Made by a program: the position numbers and the translations under genes. Of a stretch of 34,822 nucleotides of DNA, positions 27,878-34,822 are shown piece by piece. Under the pieces are notes generated by a model, which saw only the letters and a program-made list of their open reading frames with translations, ran no database searches and had not been told where the DNA came from. This stretch comes from Gandjariella thermophila (GTDB taxonomy: Bacteria; Actinomycetota; Actinomycetes; Mycobacteriales; Pseudonocardiaceae), in contig NZ_BJFL01000043.1 of assembly GCF_005405885.1 (NCBI RefSeq), positions 1 to 34,822 on the forward strand, in the 5' to 3' direction. Position 1 is the first letter of the stretch. Each line of letters begins with the position of its first letter.

Positions 27878-29058
27878 ATCCCGCCAGAGACACCGGCCTC
27901 GCGGCGCTCACCGTTGACGAGGCCGCCAGCCAGTCCCTCGCCCGCGGTCACGCCGGGACAGCGCTGCTGCATATCGAGCGAGCCTGGACCGGCACCGGAA
28001 CCTGGGACACCGCCCGCGCACACATCCGGCGGGCGATGGCTGGGCCGATCGACGCCGCCGCACACGCCGGCCTGTACTACGGGGCGCCCGCTATCGCGTT
28101 CATGCTGCACGCCGCCTCGGACAGCCATCCTCGTTACCGCGCCGCCTGCGAGGCGCTGGACGAGCACGTGCTCCGACTGGCCCGACGGCGCCTGACGACC
28201 GCCACCGCACGGTTCGAGCGGGACGAGCCGGCCACGTTCGCCGAGTTCGACCTCTTCTACGGACTGACCGGGATCGCTGCGCTGCTGTTGCGCCGCAAAC
28301 CCGGAAGCGATGTCCTCGCCGGGATCCTGCGCTACCTGGTCAGCCTGACCAGGCCGCGATACCAAGACGGCGTCGCGGTTCCCGGCTGGTGGGTGGCCCA
28401 CGACCCGGACGAGATCCTGCCGACCCCCGGCGGGCACGCCAACTTCGGGATGGCACACGGCGCCGCCGGGCTGCTCGCCCTGCTCGCCCTCGCCACCAAC
28501 CACGGCTACGTCGTCGACGGCCAACACGAGGCCATCGCCGTCCTCACCGGCTGGTTCGACCGGTGGCGACAGGACTCCCCGGACGGGCCGTGGTGGCCAC
28601 ACTGGGTCACGCGCGAAGAACTGCGCACCGGCCGTCCCACTCAACCTGGCCCCGGCCGGCCCTCCTGGTGCTACGGCACGGTCGGAATCGCCCGCGCCCA
28701 GCAACTCGCGGCCACCGCCACCAACGACGCGCGCCGCAAGGAAGCCGCAGAGGACGCCCTGGCCGCGGCCCTGACCGACCAACACCTCGCCCGGATCACC
28801 GAGCCGGGCCTGTGCCACGGCACCGCCGGGGTCTATCAGACCGCCTACCGAGCCGCCTGCGACGCGGGGACCCCAGCGATCACCCGAAGGCTCCCCGTAC
28901 TGGCCGTCAGGCTCGCCGAGCACGCCCGCACGCTCGGGGATCAGCGGGACGAGGGCGGGCTGCTCACGGGAGGCGCAGGGATCGCCCTGGCACTGGAAAC
29001 CGCACGGAACACCGCACCGCCACGCACGGGATGGGACACATGCCTGCTGATCACCTGA
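27874..29058 (+). CDS. lanC: Lanthionine cyclase LanC
   Basis: 394 residues starting at GTG 27874, which overlaps the LanB stop. LanC adds cysteine thiols to the dehydrated residues to close lanthionine rings, using a zinc ion. The zinc ligands are present: C266 in SWCYG, and C314-H315 in LCHGTAG. H195 in GMAHGAAG matches the conserved active-site histidine. The repeated G-rich turns (DLFYGLTGIAALLL, GLLTGGAGIALAL) fit the alpha-toroid. Length is normal and nothing appears missing. Confidence 0.94.
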   Translation: MNPARDTGLAALTVDEAASQSLARGHAGTALLHIERAWTGTGTWDTARAHIRRAMAGPIDAAAHAGLYYGAPAIAFMLHAASDSHPRYRAACEALDEHVLRLARRRLTTATARFERDEPATFAEFDLFYGLTGIAALLLRRKPGSDVLAGILRYLVSLTRPRYQDGVAVPGWWVAHDPDEILPTPGGHANFGMAHGAAGLLALLALATNHGYVVDGQHEAIAVLTGWFDRWRQDSPDGPWWPHWVTREELRTGRPTQPGPGRPSWCYGTVGIARAQQLAATATNDARRKEAAEDALAAALTDQHLARITEPGLCHGTAGVYQTAYRAACDAGTPAITRRLPVLAVRLAEHARTLGDQRDEGGLLTGGAGIALALETARNTAPPRTGWDTCLLIT

Positions 29059-30008
29059 CCTCCACGTCCCCGTCCGAACTCGCCGCCGCCGTCCTCGCCG
29101 TGCTCGCCGGCGCCGACCTGAAGGCCACTGCGGCGGCCAGGTCCGTGGACCCGCATGACCTCGACGAAGCTGTGCTGATCTACCAGGCGGCCGGGCTCGC
29201 GGCGCTGGAGCGACACGCAGAGCAGGACTGGTACCAGGTGCGTGTCCAGTTCGCCGACTGGCCCGCTGCCGAGGCCGTGGGCGCGACCCAGTTGGGGCCG
29301 GCCCTCGACCAGCTCCGGGCCGAGGGCGCGGTGGCCGGATGGTGGTTCCTGCGCAAGCACCCCTGTTGGCGGCTGCGCCTGCGCGGCGCGGATCACGCGG
29401 CCGTCGACCGCGTGCTCGGTGAGCTGACCAGTTCGGGGGCCATCGCGCGCTGGTGGCCGACGGTGTACGAGCCGGAGACCGCCGCCTTCGGCGGCCCGAC
29501 GGGGATGGAGACCGCCCACGACCTGTTCTGCGCCGACACCCGCGGCGTCCTCGACTACCTGCGCCGTGAGGACTCCGGTCTTGGTCGCCGCGAACTCTCC
29601 ATCCTGCTGCTCGGTGGCCTGCTACGCGCCAGCGGGCTGGACCTGTTCGAGTGCGGCGACGTCTTCGACCGGGTCGCCCGGCTCCGACCCACGCCGGCCG
29701 ATGCCGACGCCGCGCGGATCGAGCGGTTGGCAGCGAAGGTGCGCGCCCTGCTGTCGATCTCCGACCTGCCCAACAGCGAGCTGTTCACCCCCGGGGGACC
29801 GGTCGCGTACGCCGCGCCCTGGCTCGCCGCGTTCCAGACCGCCGGCCACCAGCTCCGCGACGCCGCCGCGCAAGGGCGCCTGGAGCGAGGTGTCCGAGCG
29901 GTCCTCACCCACATGCTCATCTTCCACTGGAACCGGTTCGGTCTGTCCGCCGCCAGCCAAGGCATCCTCGCCCGCGCCGCGACCACGGCCCTGCTGCCCC
30001 GGAGGTGA
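29040..30008 (+). CDS. Stand-alone thiopeptide-type (SpaB_C-like) biosynthesis protein
   Basis: 322 residues from ATG 29040, overlapping the LanC stop by 19 bases; an ATG three codons upstream is an alternative, and the long upstream frame is only an antiphase read of lanC. After a small helical N-terminus, WYQVRVQF and WWFLRKHPCWRLRLRG match the family opening (Y..v.f, then wfFiR..p..RLR). YEPETAAFGGPTGMETAHDLF matches the YEPE..rYGG..gM..ae.lF core. The Arg-Tyr pair of that core is replaced by Ala-Phe (AAFGG). In class I-type RiPPs this fold performs glutamate elimination or, in thiopeptides, cycloaddition. Here LanB already has such a domain, so this one probably has another or helper role. 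Confidence 0.82.
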   Translation: MPADHLTSTSPSELAAAVLAVLAGADLKATAAARSVDPHDLDEAVLIYQAAGLAALERHAEQDWYQVRVQFADWPAAEAVGATQLGPALDQLRAEGAVAGWWFLRKHPCWRLRLRGADHAAVDRVLGELTSSGAIARWWPTVYEPETAAFGGPTGMETAHDLFCADTRGVLDYLRREDSGLGRRELSILLLGGLLRASGLDLFECGDVFDRVARLRPTPADADAARIERLAAKVRALLSISDLPNSELFTPGGPVAYAAPWLAAFQTAGHQLRDAAAQGRLERGVRAVLTHMLIFHWNRFGLSAASQGILARAATTALLPRR

Positions 30009-30010
30009 GC

Positions 30011-31150
30011 ATGAACCCCGCAACCCTGGCCGCAGCCGCGCGCTACTTCCCTCTCCTCGGCCGACCCCGGCCTGCCTGTCCCTCCCTGACCGAGCGAGTC
30101 CAGGAGATCGCCGACGTCGCCCATGCAGCGCGGCAAGGCGGCACAAACGGCCTGGCCGCAGCGGCGGACGCCCTGAACAGGGCCGCCCTGATAGCCAGCG
30201 ACTGCGGCCTGCCGAACCTCGCCCGCGACCTGTGCTGGCGACACATCGACGTCTATCGCGGCGCCCGTCGCCCGCTCACCGTGCTGGAGGCCCGGCGAAT
30301 GCTCGAACCGGTGCTCAACCTCGCCCGGCTGCGGATCCGCGCCGGCGACGGCGAGCAGGCGCTGCGGTTGCTGGCGTCGATGTACCAGGCTGTCACGTCC
30401 AATACCGACCTCGTCCTCGACGGACACACCTTGCCCCTGGCCGAGGTCACCGGCACCCGCTACGAACACCACAAGCTTCGTGAATGGGTGTGGCTGCACC
30501 TCCTCGGGGATGGAATCCGCGCCCTGACGCTCGCCGGACGATGGGATCAGGCGGTGGCCCACGCGCAAGCTCACCGCGGGATCGGATTGCATCTCATGGA
30601 GGGCCGGCAGGCGACGATCGTGGCTCACTGCCTGAACGGAGCACCGGCAGCGGCGCAGGCCGCACTGGCCGAGAGCACGCCGAAACAACCGTGGGAACTC
30701 CAGGTCGCATCCTGCCTCAAGGTGATGTGCACCCACGCTGGCCGGACCCCGGCAAGCCGGGAGATCACCGCGATGATCGAGAACTTCCTCCAAGGCGACC
30801 CGGTGCCCGGCTACGCGGTCTTCCGGTGCCAGCTCGGACTGGCCGTGACCACGCTCGTCCGCGCCAGCGATTCCGGCGCGGCCGAAGGGATCTTCTCCCA
30901 AGTGGTCGACGAAGCGATCGATGCTGAGGACGGATACGGAGCACGCGAGGTGCTCCGATTTCCCGCCGCGCTGGATGGCTTGACCAGCGAGCAGCGCAAC
31001 GCACTCACCGACCTGGTGACGTCCTCTGGCCTGGGAGCAGGAACACTGCCGGACTCCCTACTCCATTCTCTGTTCAGCTCCACGCACACCGCGGCAGAAG
31101 TATTGAGCGCCTTCGTAGCCCAGACGGAGCCTGCGGGTACCTGGGCGTGA
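30011..31150 (+). CDS. Unrecognised helical protein of the lanthipeptide operon
   Basis: 379 residues; GGAGGTGAGC before ATG 30011 overlaps the end of the preceding gene, so it is cotranscribed. It appears all-helical and soluble, rich in paired Ala/Leu helices reminiscent of tetratricopeptide repeats (LNRAALIASDCGLPNLARDL, LARLRIRAGDGEQALRLLAS, RALTLAGRWDQAVAHAQAHR). No catalytic motif, signal peptide or membrane segment is visible. It may be a scaffold or regulator, since the same kind of helices occurs in the C-terminal part of the regulator at 33343. It is the last plus-strand gene of the cluster and converges on the methyltransferase at 32045. Confidence 0.72.
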   Translation: MNPATLAAAARYFPLLGRPRPACPSLTERVQEIADVAHAARQGGTNGLAAAADALNRAALIASDCGLPNLARDLCWRHIDVYRGARRPLTVLEARRMLEPVLNLARLRIRAGDGEQALRLLASMYQAVTSNTDLVLDGHTLPLAEVTGTRYEHHKLREWVWLHLLGDGIRALTLAGRWDQAVAHAQAHRGIGLHLMEGRQATIVAHCLNGAPAAAQAALAESTPKQPWELQVASCLKVMCTHAGRTPASREITAMIENFLQGDPVPGYAVFRCQLGLAVTTLVRASDSGAAEGIFSQVVDEAIDAEDGYGAREVLRFPAALDGLTSEQRNALTDLVTSSGLGAGTLPDSLLHSLFSSTHTAAEVLSAFVAQTEPAGTWA

Positions 31151-31177
31151 CCAGCCGCCGCTGAACAGTCTCACAGT

Positions 31178-31190
31178 CTCCCGGCGGGAG
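31178..31190. terminator. Small stem between convergent genes
   Basis: CTCCC (31178-31182) and GGGAG (31186-31190) could form a short stem in the 85-base gap between the convergent genes ending at 31150 and 31236. It is weak and lacks a T-run. Confidence 0.25.
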
Positions 31191-31235
31191 CACGAATAGT
31201 TCGGGCGCAGCCCCCGGGCACTTCCCTGCCGCGTC

Positions 31236-32045
31236 CTATCGTGGTCCGTGGCAGAACAGCAGGCCACTGCGACAACTGATGCGGAACTCGCCGTCGCGGT
31301 CGATCACGCTGTCCAGCAGGCGCCGAGCGCACTCCAGCGTCGCGTCAAACGGGACACCGGCGGTATCAGCCCACGTTCGGTAGGACGCCAGATGAGCGAT
31401 CACCGGTTCGGGCTCGCGCACCGTGATGGCACCGACCAACTCCACGACCTCGACGTCAGCGAAGTAGGGACGCAACATGGCGGGGGCATCGTCCAAGGGA
31501 AAGCGGCTACTCAGCGACACACGCCGCGGCCCGCGCTCGACACCCAGCACCTCGGCCGCCGCGGCAGACCACAGGTCATCGAGTTCGTTCTTGTCCTCGC
31601 GGGCATTCGTCGACGCGATCAACGTGCCGCCGGGCGAGAGCACCCGGACCGACTCTGTAAGCGCAGCATCGACATCGTCGACGTGGTAGAGCATGTGCAT
31701 GGCCAAGACCGCGACGGCAGAGCGGTCGGCAACCGGGAGCGCGGCGGCATCGGCCACCGCCACCGGCGGTGCGACATGAGCCAGGATGCCTGCGGAGATG
31801 TCCAGTCCGACAACGGTGAGATCGGGGCGCTGGGCGCGGATTCTGGTGACGTAGCGGCCGTTTCCGCAACCAACGTCCAGCACAACGCCGCCGCCGCCGG
31901 TGGGGAGATGATCGAGCACGATGCCCGGAAGGTCATAGGTGGGTTGTTGCCACCGGTACAGCGATTGGCGAGCGGCGAGGTGGCGCTCGTCGCGGTAGGC
32001 GCTACCCGCAAGGACGGCGCGGCTGGTCGTGTCGAGGTCGCTCAC
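31236..32045 (-). CDS. Class I SAM-dependent methyltransferase coupled to an XRE regulator
   Basis: 269 residues. The SAM motif VVLDVGCGNGRYVTRI lies at about 54-69, with LTVVGLDISAGIL as motif II, VAVLAMHMLYHVDDV as post-I and LSPGGTLIASTNARED as motif III, typical of UbiE/BioC-like small-molecule methyltransferases. The GTG start at 32045 overlaps the upstream regulator's TGA (GTGA), so both are made together. It could tailor the lanthipeptide or an unrelated metabolite. It lacks the PCMT features of the FxLD methyltransferase, so it is not a duplicate of that gene. Confidence 0.82.
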   Translation of the reverse strand: MSDLDTTSRAVLAGSAYRDERHLAARQSLYRWQQPTYDLPGIVLDHLPTGGGGVVLDVGCGNGRYVTRIRAQRPDLTVVGLDISAGILAHVAPPVAVADAAALPVADRSAVAVLAMHMLYHVDDVDAALTESVRVLSPGGTLIASTNAREDKNELDDLWSAAAAEVLGVERGPRRVSLSSRFPLDDAPAMLRPYFADVEVVELVGAITVREPEPVIAHLASYRTWADTAGVPFDATLECARRLLDSVIDRDGEFRISCRSGLLFCHGPR

Positions 32046-33343
32046 GTCATCTCCGGCGTGGGAAGAGGTGGGAGTGCAGGCGGCGGCGCGCAGAACGCCG
32101 CGATCTCCCGGGAGATCTCCCGGGCCTGCGGGGAGTGCGCGTATCGAGTGCGACCAAGGCTTTTGCCGATGCCGGCGGCGCGCTTGATAATGCTGGCCGT
32201 CCGTCGGACCTGTGGGGTGGCGAGCACAATGCGCAGTTGCTCGGTCATGCCGTCCAAGTCGTCCTGCATGAGGTAGGCACGGCCGAGGTCGAGTCGCGCG
32301 GCCAGCATGTCGCCGGTGGACCGGTCGGCAGGCGGGGCGGCTGCGTAGAGCTGGAGCGCGGATGACGACTCCTGCACGGCCCTGGCGGCGGTGGCACGGT
32401 CACCCAGGGCCAACAACGTGGTTCCGGCGTAGACGGCTTGCTTGGCTGCGGGGAAGGTGAACACACCAGCATCATCGTCGTCTGCTCCCACGACGGCACG
32501 GGCCCGTTCACCACGTTCGAGCGCGGCGAGCGCGCCCCGAGCGTCGCCGCGGGCGGCACAGGCTCGCGCTTCCAGGCTGGGCAGGCGTGCGGCTACCGAG
32601 CCGTGACCGCAGTAGCGGGAACCATCACGAGCGAACTCCACGGCCTCTTCGAGCTGGCCATCCCAGTAGGCGATGAGGCTCTGCAGGCCGCGCACCCACG
32701 CCCGCATTCCGTTGTTCCCGGCCAGCTCCGCGCAGAGAAAGGCGGTATCGGCGTGGGTACGCGCCGCACGGTAGTAGCCGAGGTCGAGGCAGATGTGAGC
32801 CTGCAGTCCACTCAATCGGCTGGCGGCGAGATACAGGTCACGCATCTGATCGGGGAACCGGTTGCTCTCCACGAGGTGGAAGACGTCACCGCGCAGCTCG
32901 CGGACATCCACGAACAGTTCTGACAGCGGCTGCGAGACGTAATCTGTGGCGAAACGACGGACCTTGACGCTGATCTGCTCCAGGCTCGCGCGGCTGATCC
33001 TCGCGTCACTGACCTGACGGGCGAACCGGGCGGCATCACGAGCATCGTCCGCGATCGAGGTGCAATCAAACCGGACATCCGCGTTCGGCTCGCCAGACCC
33101 GGCGACCGCCTGCGCCCCGTCAGACTCCGCCGCGGCCGAAACGGTCAGCAACTTGTCCAGTTGCTCAAGGGACACGCCGAGCGCGGCCGCGATCTGCGGG
33201 CGTCGCCAGGGCTGTGGCGTCAACGTGCCGCGTTCCCACCGGCCGACCGTGGACAGCTCCACCCTCAGCCGGATCGCGAAGCTCTGTTGCGTGAAACCCA
33301 TGGCTTCGCGGCGCGCCGCCAGTGCGTCGCGTCGGTTCGCCAC
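32042..33343 (-). CDS. XRE-type HTH regulator with TPR-like C-terminus
   Basis: 433 residues from GTG 33343, which lies just after GGGGGTGG, in the same layout as the start of the regulator at 22795; a GTG three codons upstream is less well placed. The HTH (GFTQQSFAIRLRVELSTVGR and WERG) matches the other regulator in 47 of 66 N-terminal residues by hand count. The C-terminal part is helical with tetratricopeptide-like pairs (YYRAARTHADTAFLCAELAG, RACAARGDARGALAALERGE), common in actinomycete regulators that bind peptides or partner proteins. The two proteins share only the DNA-binding domain, so they may compete for the same sites while sensing different signals. Confidence 0.8.
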   Translation of the reverse strand: MANRRDALAARREAMGFTQQSFAIRLRVELSTVGRWERGTLTPQPWRRPQIAAALGVSLEQLDKLLTVSAAAESDGAQAVAGSGEPNADVRFDCTSIADDARDAARFARQVSDARISRASLEQISVKVRRFATDYVSQPLSELFVDVRELRGDVFHLVESNRFPDQMRDLYLAASRLSGLQAHICLDLGYYRAARTHADTAFLCAELAGNNGMRAWVRGLQSLIAYWDGQLEEAVEFARDGSRYCGHGSVAARLPSLEARACAARGDARGALAALERGERARAVVGADDDDAGVFTFPAAKQAVYAGTTLLALGDRATAARAVQESSSALQLYAAAPPADRSTGDMLAARLDLGRAYLMQDDLDGMTEQLRIVLATPQVRRTASIIKRAAGIGKSLGRTRYAHSPQAREISREIAAFCAPPPALPPLPTPEMT

Positions 33344-33693
33344 CCAGACCACCCCCGATCATGGACGTCCCACCATAGCTAGTCGCCCTTAACGCAGGTC
33401 ACATGCTCACGACCACTACCCATTTGGGCTAATCAGGCCGTTGTTCTTGGGGTCCTGCGACGTTGGGCAACCAGCAGGGCAGGACAACCCGCCACCGGTG
33501 CACGGCAGTGGCCCCGCCGCTCAGCCCACCGGTGAACCCCCACTCAATCACGGTGTACCGCCGTCTCGCCCCCGGAGGCCAAAGCGCGCCGGCCACGCCG
33601 ACGTCGCCACATCCGCGCCTCATGCCCGCCGCATCGGCGCTCTGGAGAACTGTACCGATCCCCGTTTCACTTCACGCAGGGAAGCGAACTAAA
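33344..33693. other. Intergenic stretch between the XRE regulator and the IS5-type element
   Basis: The first 80 bases upstream of the regulator are comparatively AT-rich and include the palindrome GGACGTCC (33363-33370) and TAGCTA-like sequence that could serve as a minus-strand -10. The rest (33440-33690) shows no coding bias and no recognisable feature before TAAA at the element end. Confidence 0.4.
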
Positions 33694-34557
33694 GAGCTTG
33701 TCTCATGTGGATGATCGGGCTGTGTCATGATCCACAGACGTGGTCGACGAGTTCGCACGCCGGTTGGTCCCCGATGAACTGTGGGCCCTGGTCGAACCGC
33801 TGTTGCCAGCGCAAACCGCACGGCCGCAGGGCGGCGGCACGCGGGAGAGGGACCCGCGGATGGTGTTCACTGCGGTGGTGTTTGTGCTGACCACCGGGTG
33901 CGCCTGGCGGCATCTGCCTCCGGTGTTCGGGGTGTCGAAGGCGACCGCGCACCGCCGGTTCACCGCCTGGACCGAGGCCGGGCTGTGGCGACGGCTGCAT
34001 CAACGCGTGCTGGACGAGTTGGGCCGCCAAGGCGAGATCGACTGGTCCCGAGCGATCCTGGACGCCGCCAGCGTCCGGGCCAAAAGGGGGGACCCATGAC
34101 CGGTCCGAACCCCGTGGACCGCGGCAAACCCGGGTCGAAGATCCACGCGCTGTCCGACCGTACCGGCCTGCCGTTGGCCGTGGGCATCTCGGCGGCCAAC
34201 ACCCACGACAGCCAGGCGCTGCGGCCGCTGGTGGCCGCGATTCCGGCGGTGGCCTCCCGGCGTGGTCCGCGGCGGTGGCGGCCGGCGAAGCTCCACGCCG
34301 ATAAGGCCTATGACGTCCCGTACCTGCGGGTATGGCCGCGCCGGCGGGGCATCATCCCCCGCATCGCCCGCAAGGGCATCGAGGCCCCGGACAAGCTCGG
34401 CCGGCACCGCTGGCGCATCGAGCCCGTCATCGCGCAACTGTTCGGCTACCGCCGACTCACCCTGCGCTACGAACGCAAGCCCGAGCTGTTCTGCGGCTTT
34501 CTCACCCTGGCCGCCGCCCTGATCTGCTTCAAACGACTCACCACATGAGACAAGCTC
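33694..34557 (+). mobile_element. IS5-family (IS427-type) insertion sequence with target duplication
   Basis: 864 bases with perfect 17-base terminal inverted repeats (GAGCTTGTCTCATGTGG at 33694-33710 and its complement at 34541-34557). TAAA is duplicated on both sides (33690-33693 and 34558-34561). The transposase lies in two overlapping frames joined by a slippery A4G6 run, as in this IS group. The clean ends suggest a recent insertion. Confidence 0.9.
33740..34548 (+). CDS. IS5-family transposase made by -1 frameshifting
   Basis: The first frame (33740-34099) has the N-terminal DNA-binding part (VPDELWALVEPLLP, TTGCAWRHLPPVFGVSKATA) and the first catalytic Asp in DWSRAILDAASVRAKRG. A -1 slip on AAAAGGGGGG (34082-34091) leads into the second frame (KGGPMTGPNPVDRGKPGSK), which has D in HADKAYDV and E in RIEPVIAQLFGYRRL. 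The fused product is 269 residues, normal for the group. The stop TGA lies inside the right inverted repeat. The slip also caps the amount of active enzyme. Confidence 0.92.
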
Positions 34558-34631
34558 TAAACGCCGCGCTCATGAAATCAGCAGCGATATCCGGAGGCGG
34601 TACCGCGAAGATGGAGCGTTATTCAGAGCCC

Positions 34632-34820
34632 TTACCAGCCAAGTCGGTAGAACTCCAGTGCGGTGACGATTCGGATGACATTCGGAAGCTCGGCGAGGTG
34701 CCCTCGAAAGCCGGTGGCAAGTATCTTCCAGTTCTTGACATGGGCGATGCATCGTTCGACGGCAGAGCGCAGCGAGGAGATCACCCTGTTGTTTGCCTTG
34801 TCGCCGATAGAGAGCTCGCC
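34632..34820 (-). CDS. C-terminal end of a DDE transposase, cut by the window edge
   Basis: The minus frame enters from the right edge and ends at TAA 34632-34634, giving 62 residues. It includes NRVISSLRSAVERCIAHVKN and WKILATGFRGHLAELPNVIR, ending in TALEFYRLGW. This is the typical end of IS5-type DDE_Tnp_4 transposases; the Glu in SAVERCIAH is the third catalytic residue. Only 70 bases separate it from the IS5-type element, so two insertion sequences sit side by side. The other catalytic residues are outside the window. Confidence 0.8.
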   Translation of the reverse strand, partial: GELSIGDKANNRVISSLRSAVERCIAHVKNWKILATGFRGHLAELPNVIRIVTALEFYRLGW

Positions 34821-34822
34821 AC

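Noticed and set aside
28389-29030. Upstream extension of the SpaB_C-like protein
   Set aside because: It is the shifted frame of lanC, full of Arg/Pro/His, with no ribosome site.
1-34822. CRISPR arrays, rRNA or tRNA genes
   Set aside because: No regularly spaced repeats and no cloverleaf or rRNA signature were seen by eye.

Overview
The window reads as high-GC actinomycete DNA, most like the Pseudonocardiales/Streptomyces sphere. Support comes from strong G/C bias at third codon positions, frequent GTG starts, GTGA start/stop overlaps, a mycosin-type protease, SAF-domain and prepilin-peptidase pilus-type genes, and an FxLD-class lanthipeptide cluster. It is an accessory region. It holds three insertion sequences with recognisable ends (IS21 family 12343-14883, IS256 family 19085-20484, IS5/IS427-type 33694-34557), a partial transposase at the right edge, and a possible fourth element or gene tail at the left edge.

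Left part (1-11078). A very large secreted RHS/YD-repeat protein is encoded on the minus strand (112-6845). It is split by a one-base frameshift in a run of six G (3074-3079), between two tandem LamG-like domains. Divergent from it are a membrane-anchored mycosin-like subtilase, a small anchored protein resembling part of a BMP-type binding protein, a secreted GH43-like beta-propeller protein followed by a strong hairpin, and a SAM methyltransferase.

Middle part (11079-21182). A remnant of a Tad/Flp-type pilus locus (SAF/CpaB-like protein, secreted protein, lipoprotein, divergent A24 prepilin peptidase) has been cut by the IS21 element. A nearby pair of small unknown genes is separated by the IS256 element, whose transposase is itself frameshifted. 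Much of the rest looks like decayed or non-coding sequence.

Right part (21293-33343). This is the most coherent system: a class I-type lanthipeptide cluster of the FxLD family. It contains a PCMT-like methyltransferase, a 63-residue precursor with an FELD leader motif and a four-Cys core, a strong hairpin just after the precursor gene, a full-length LanB dehydratase, a LanC cyclase, a stand-alone thiopeptide-type (SpaB_C-like) protein and an unrecognised helical protein. All are on the plus strand and tightly spaced. Two regulators with near-identical N-terminal HTH domains (47 of 66 residues by hand count) bracket it on the minus strand. The left one appears fused to a Nudix-like domain. The right one is translationally coupled to a second SAM methyltransferase. 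No dedicated transporter or leader protease is visible. Function assignments rest on motifs read by eye; no database search was run.
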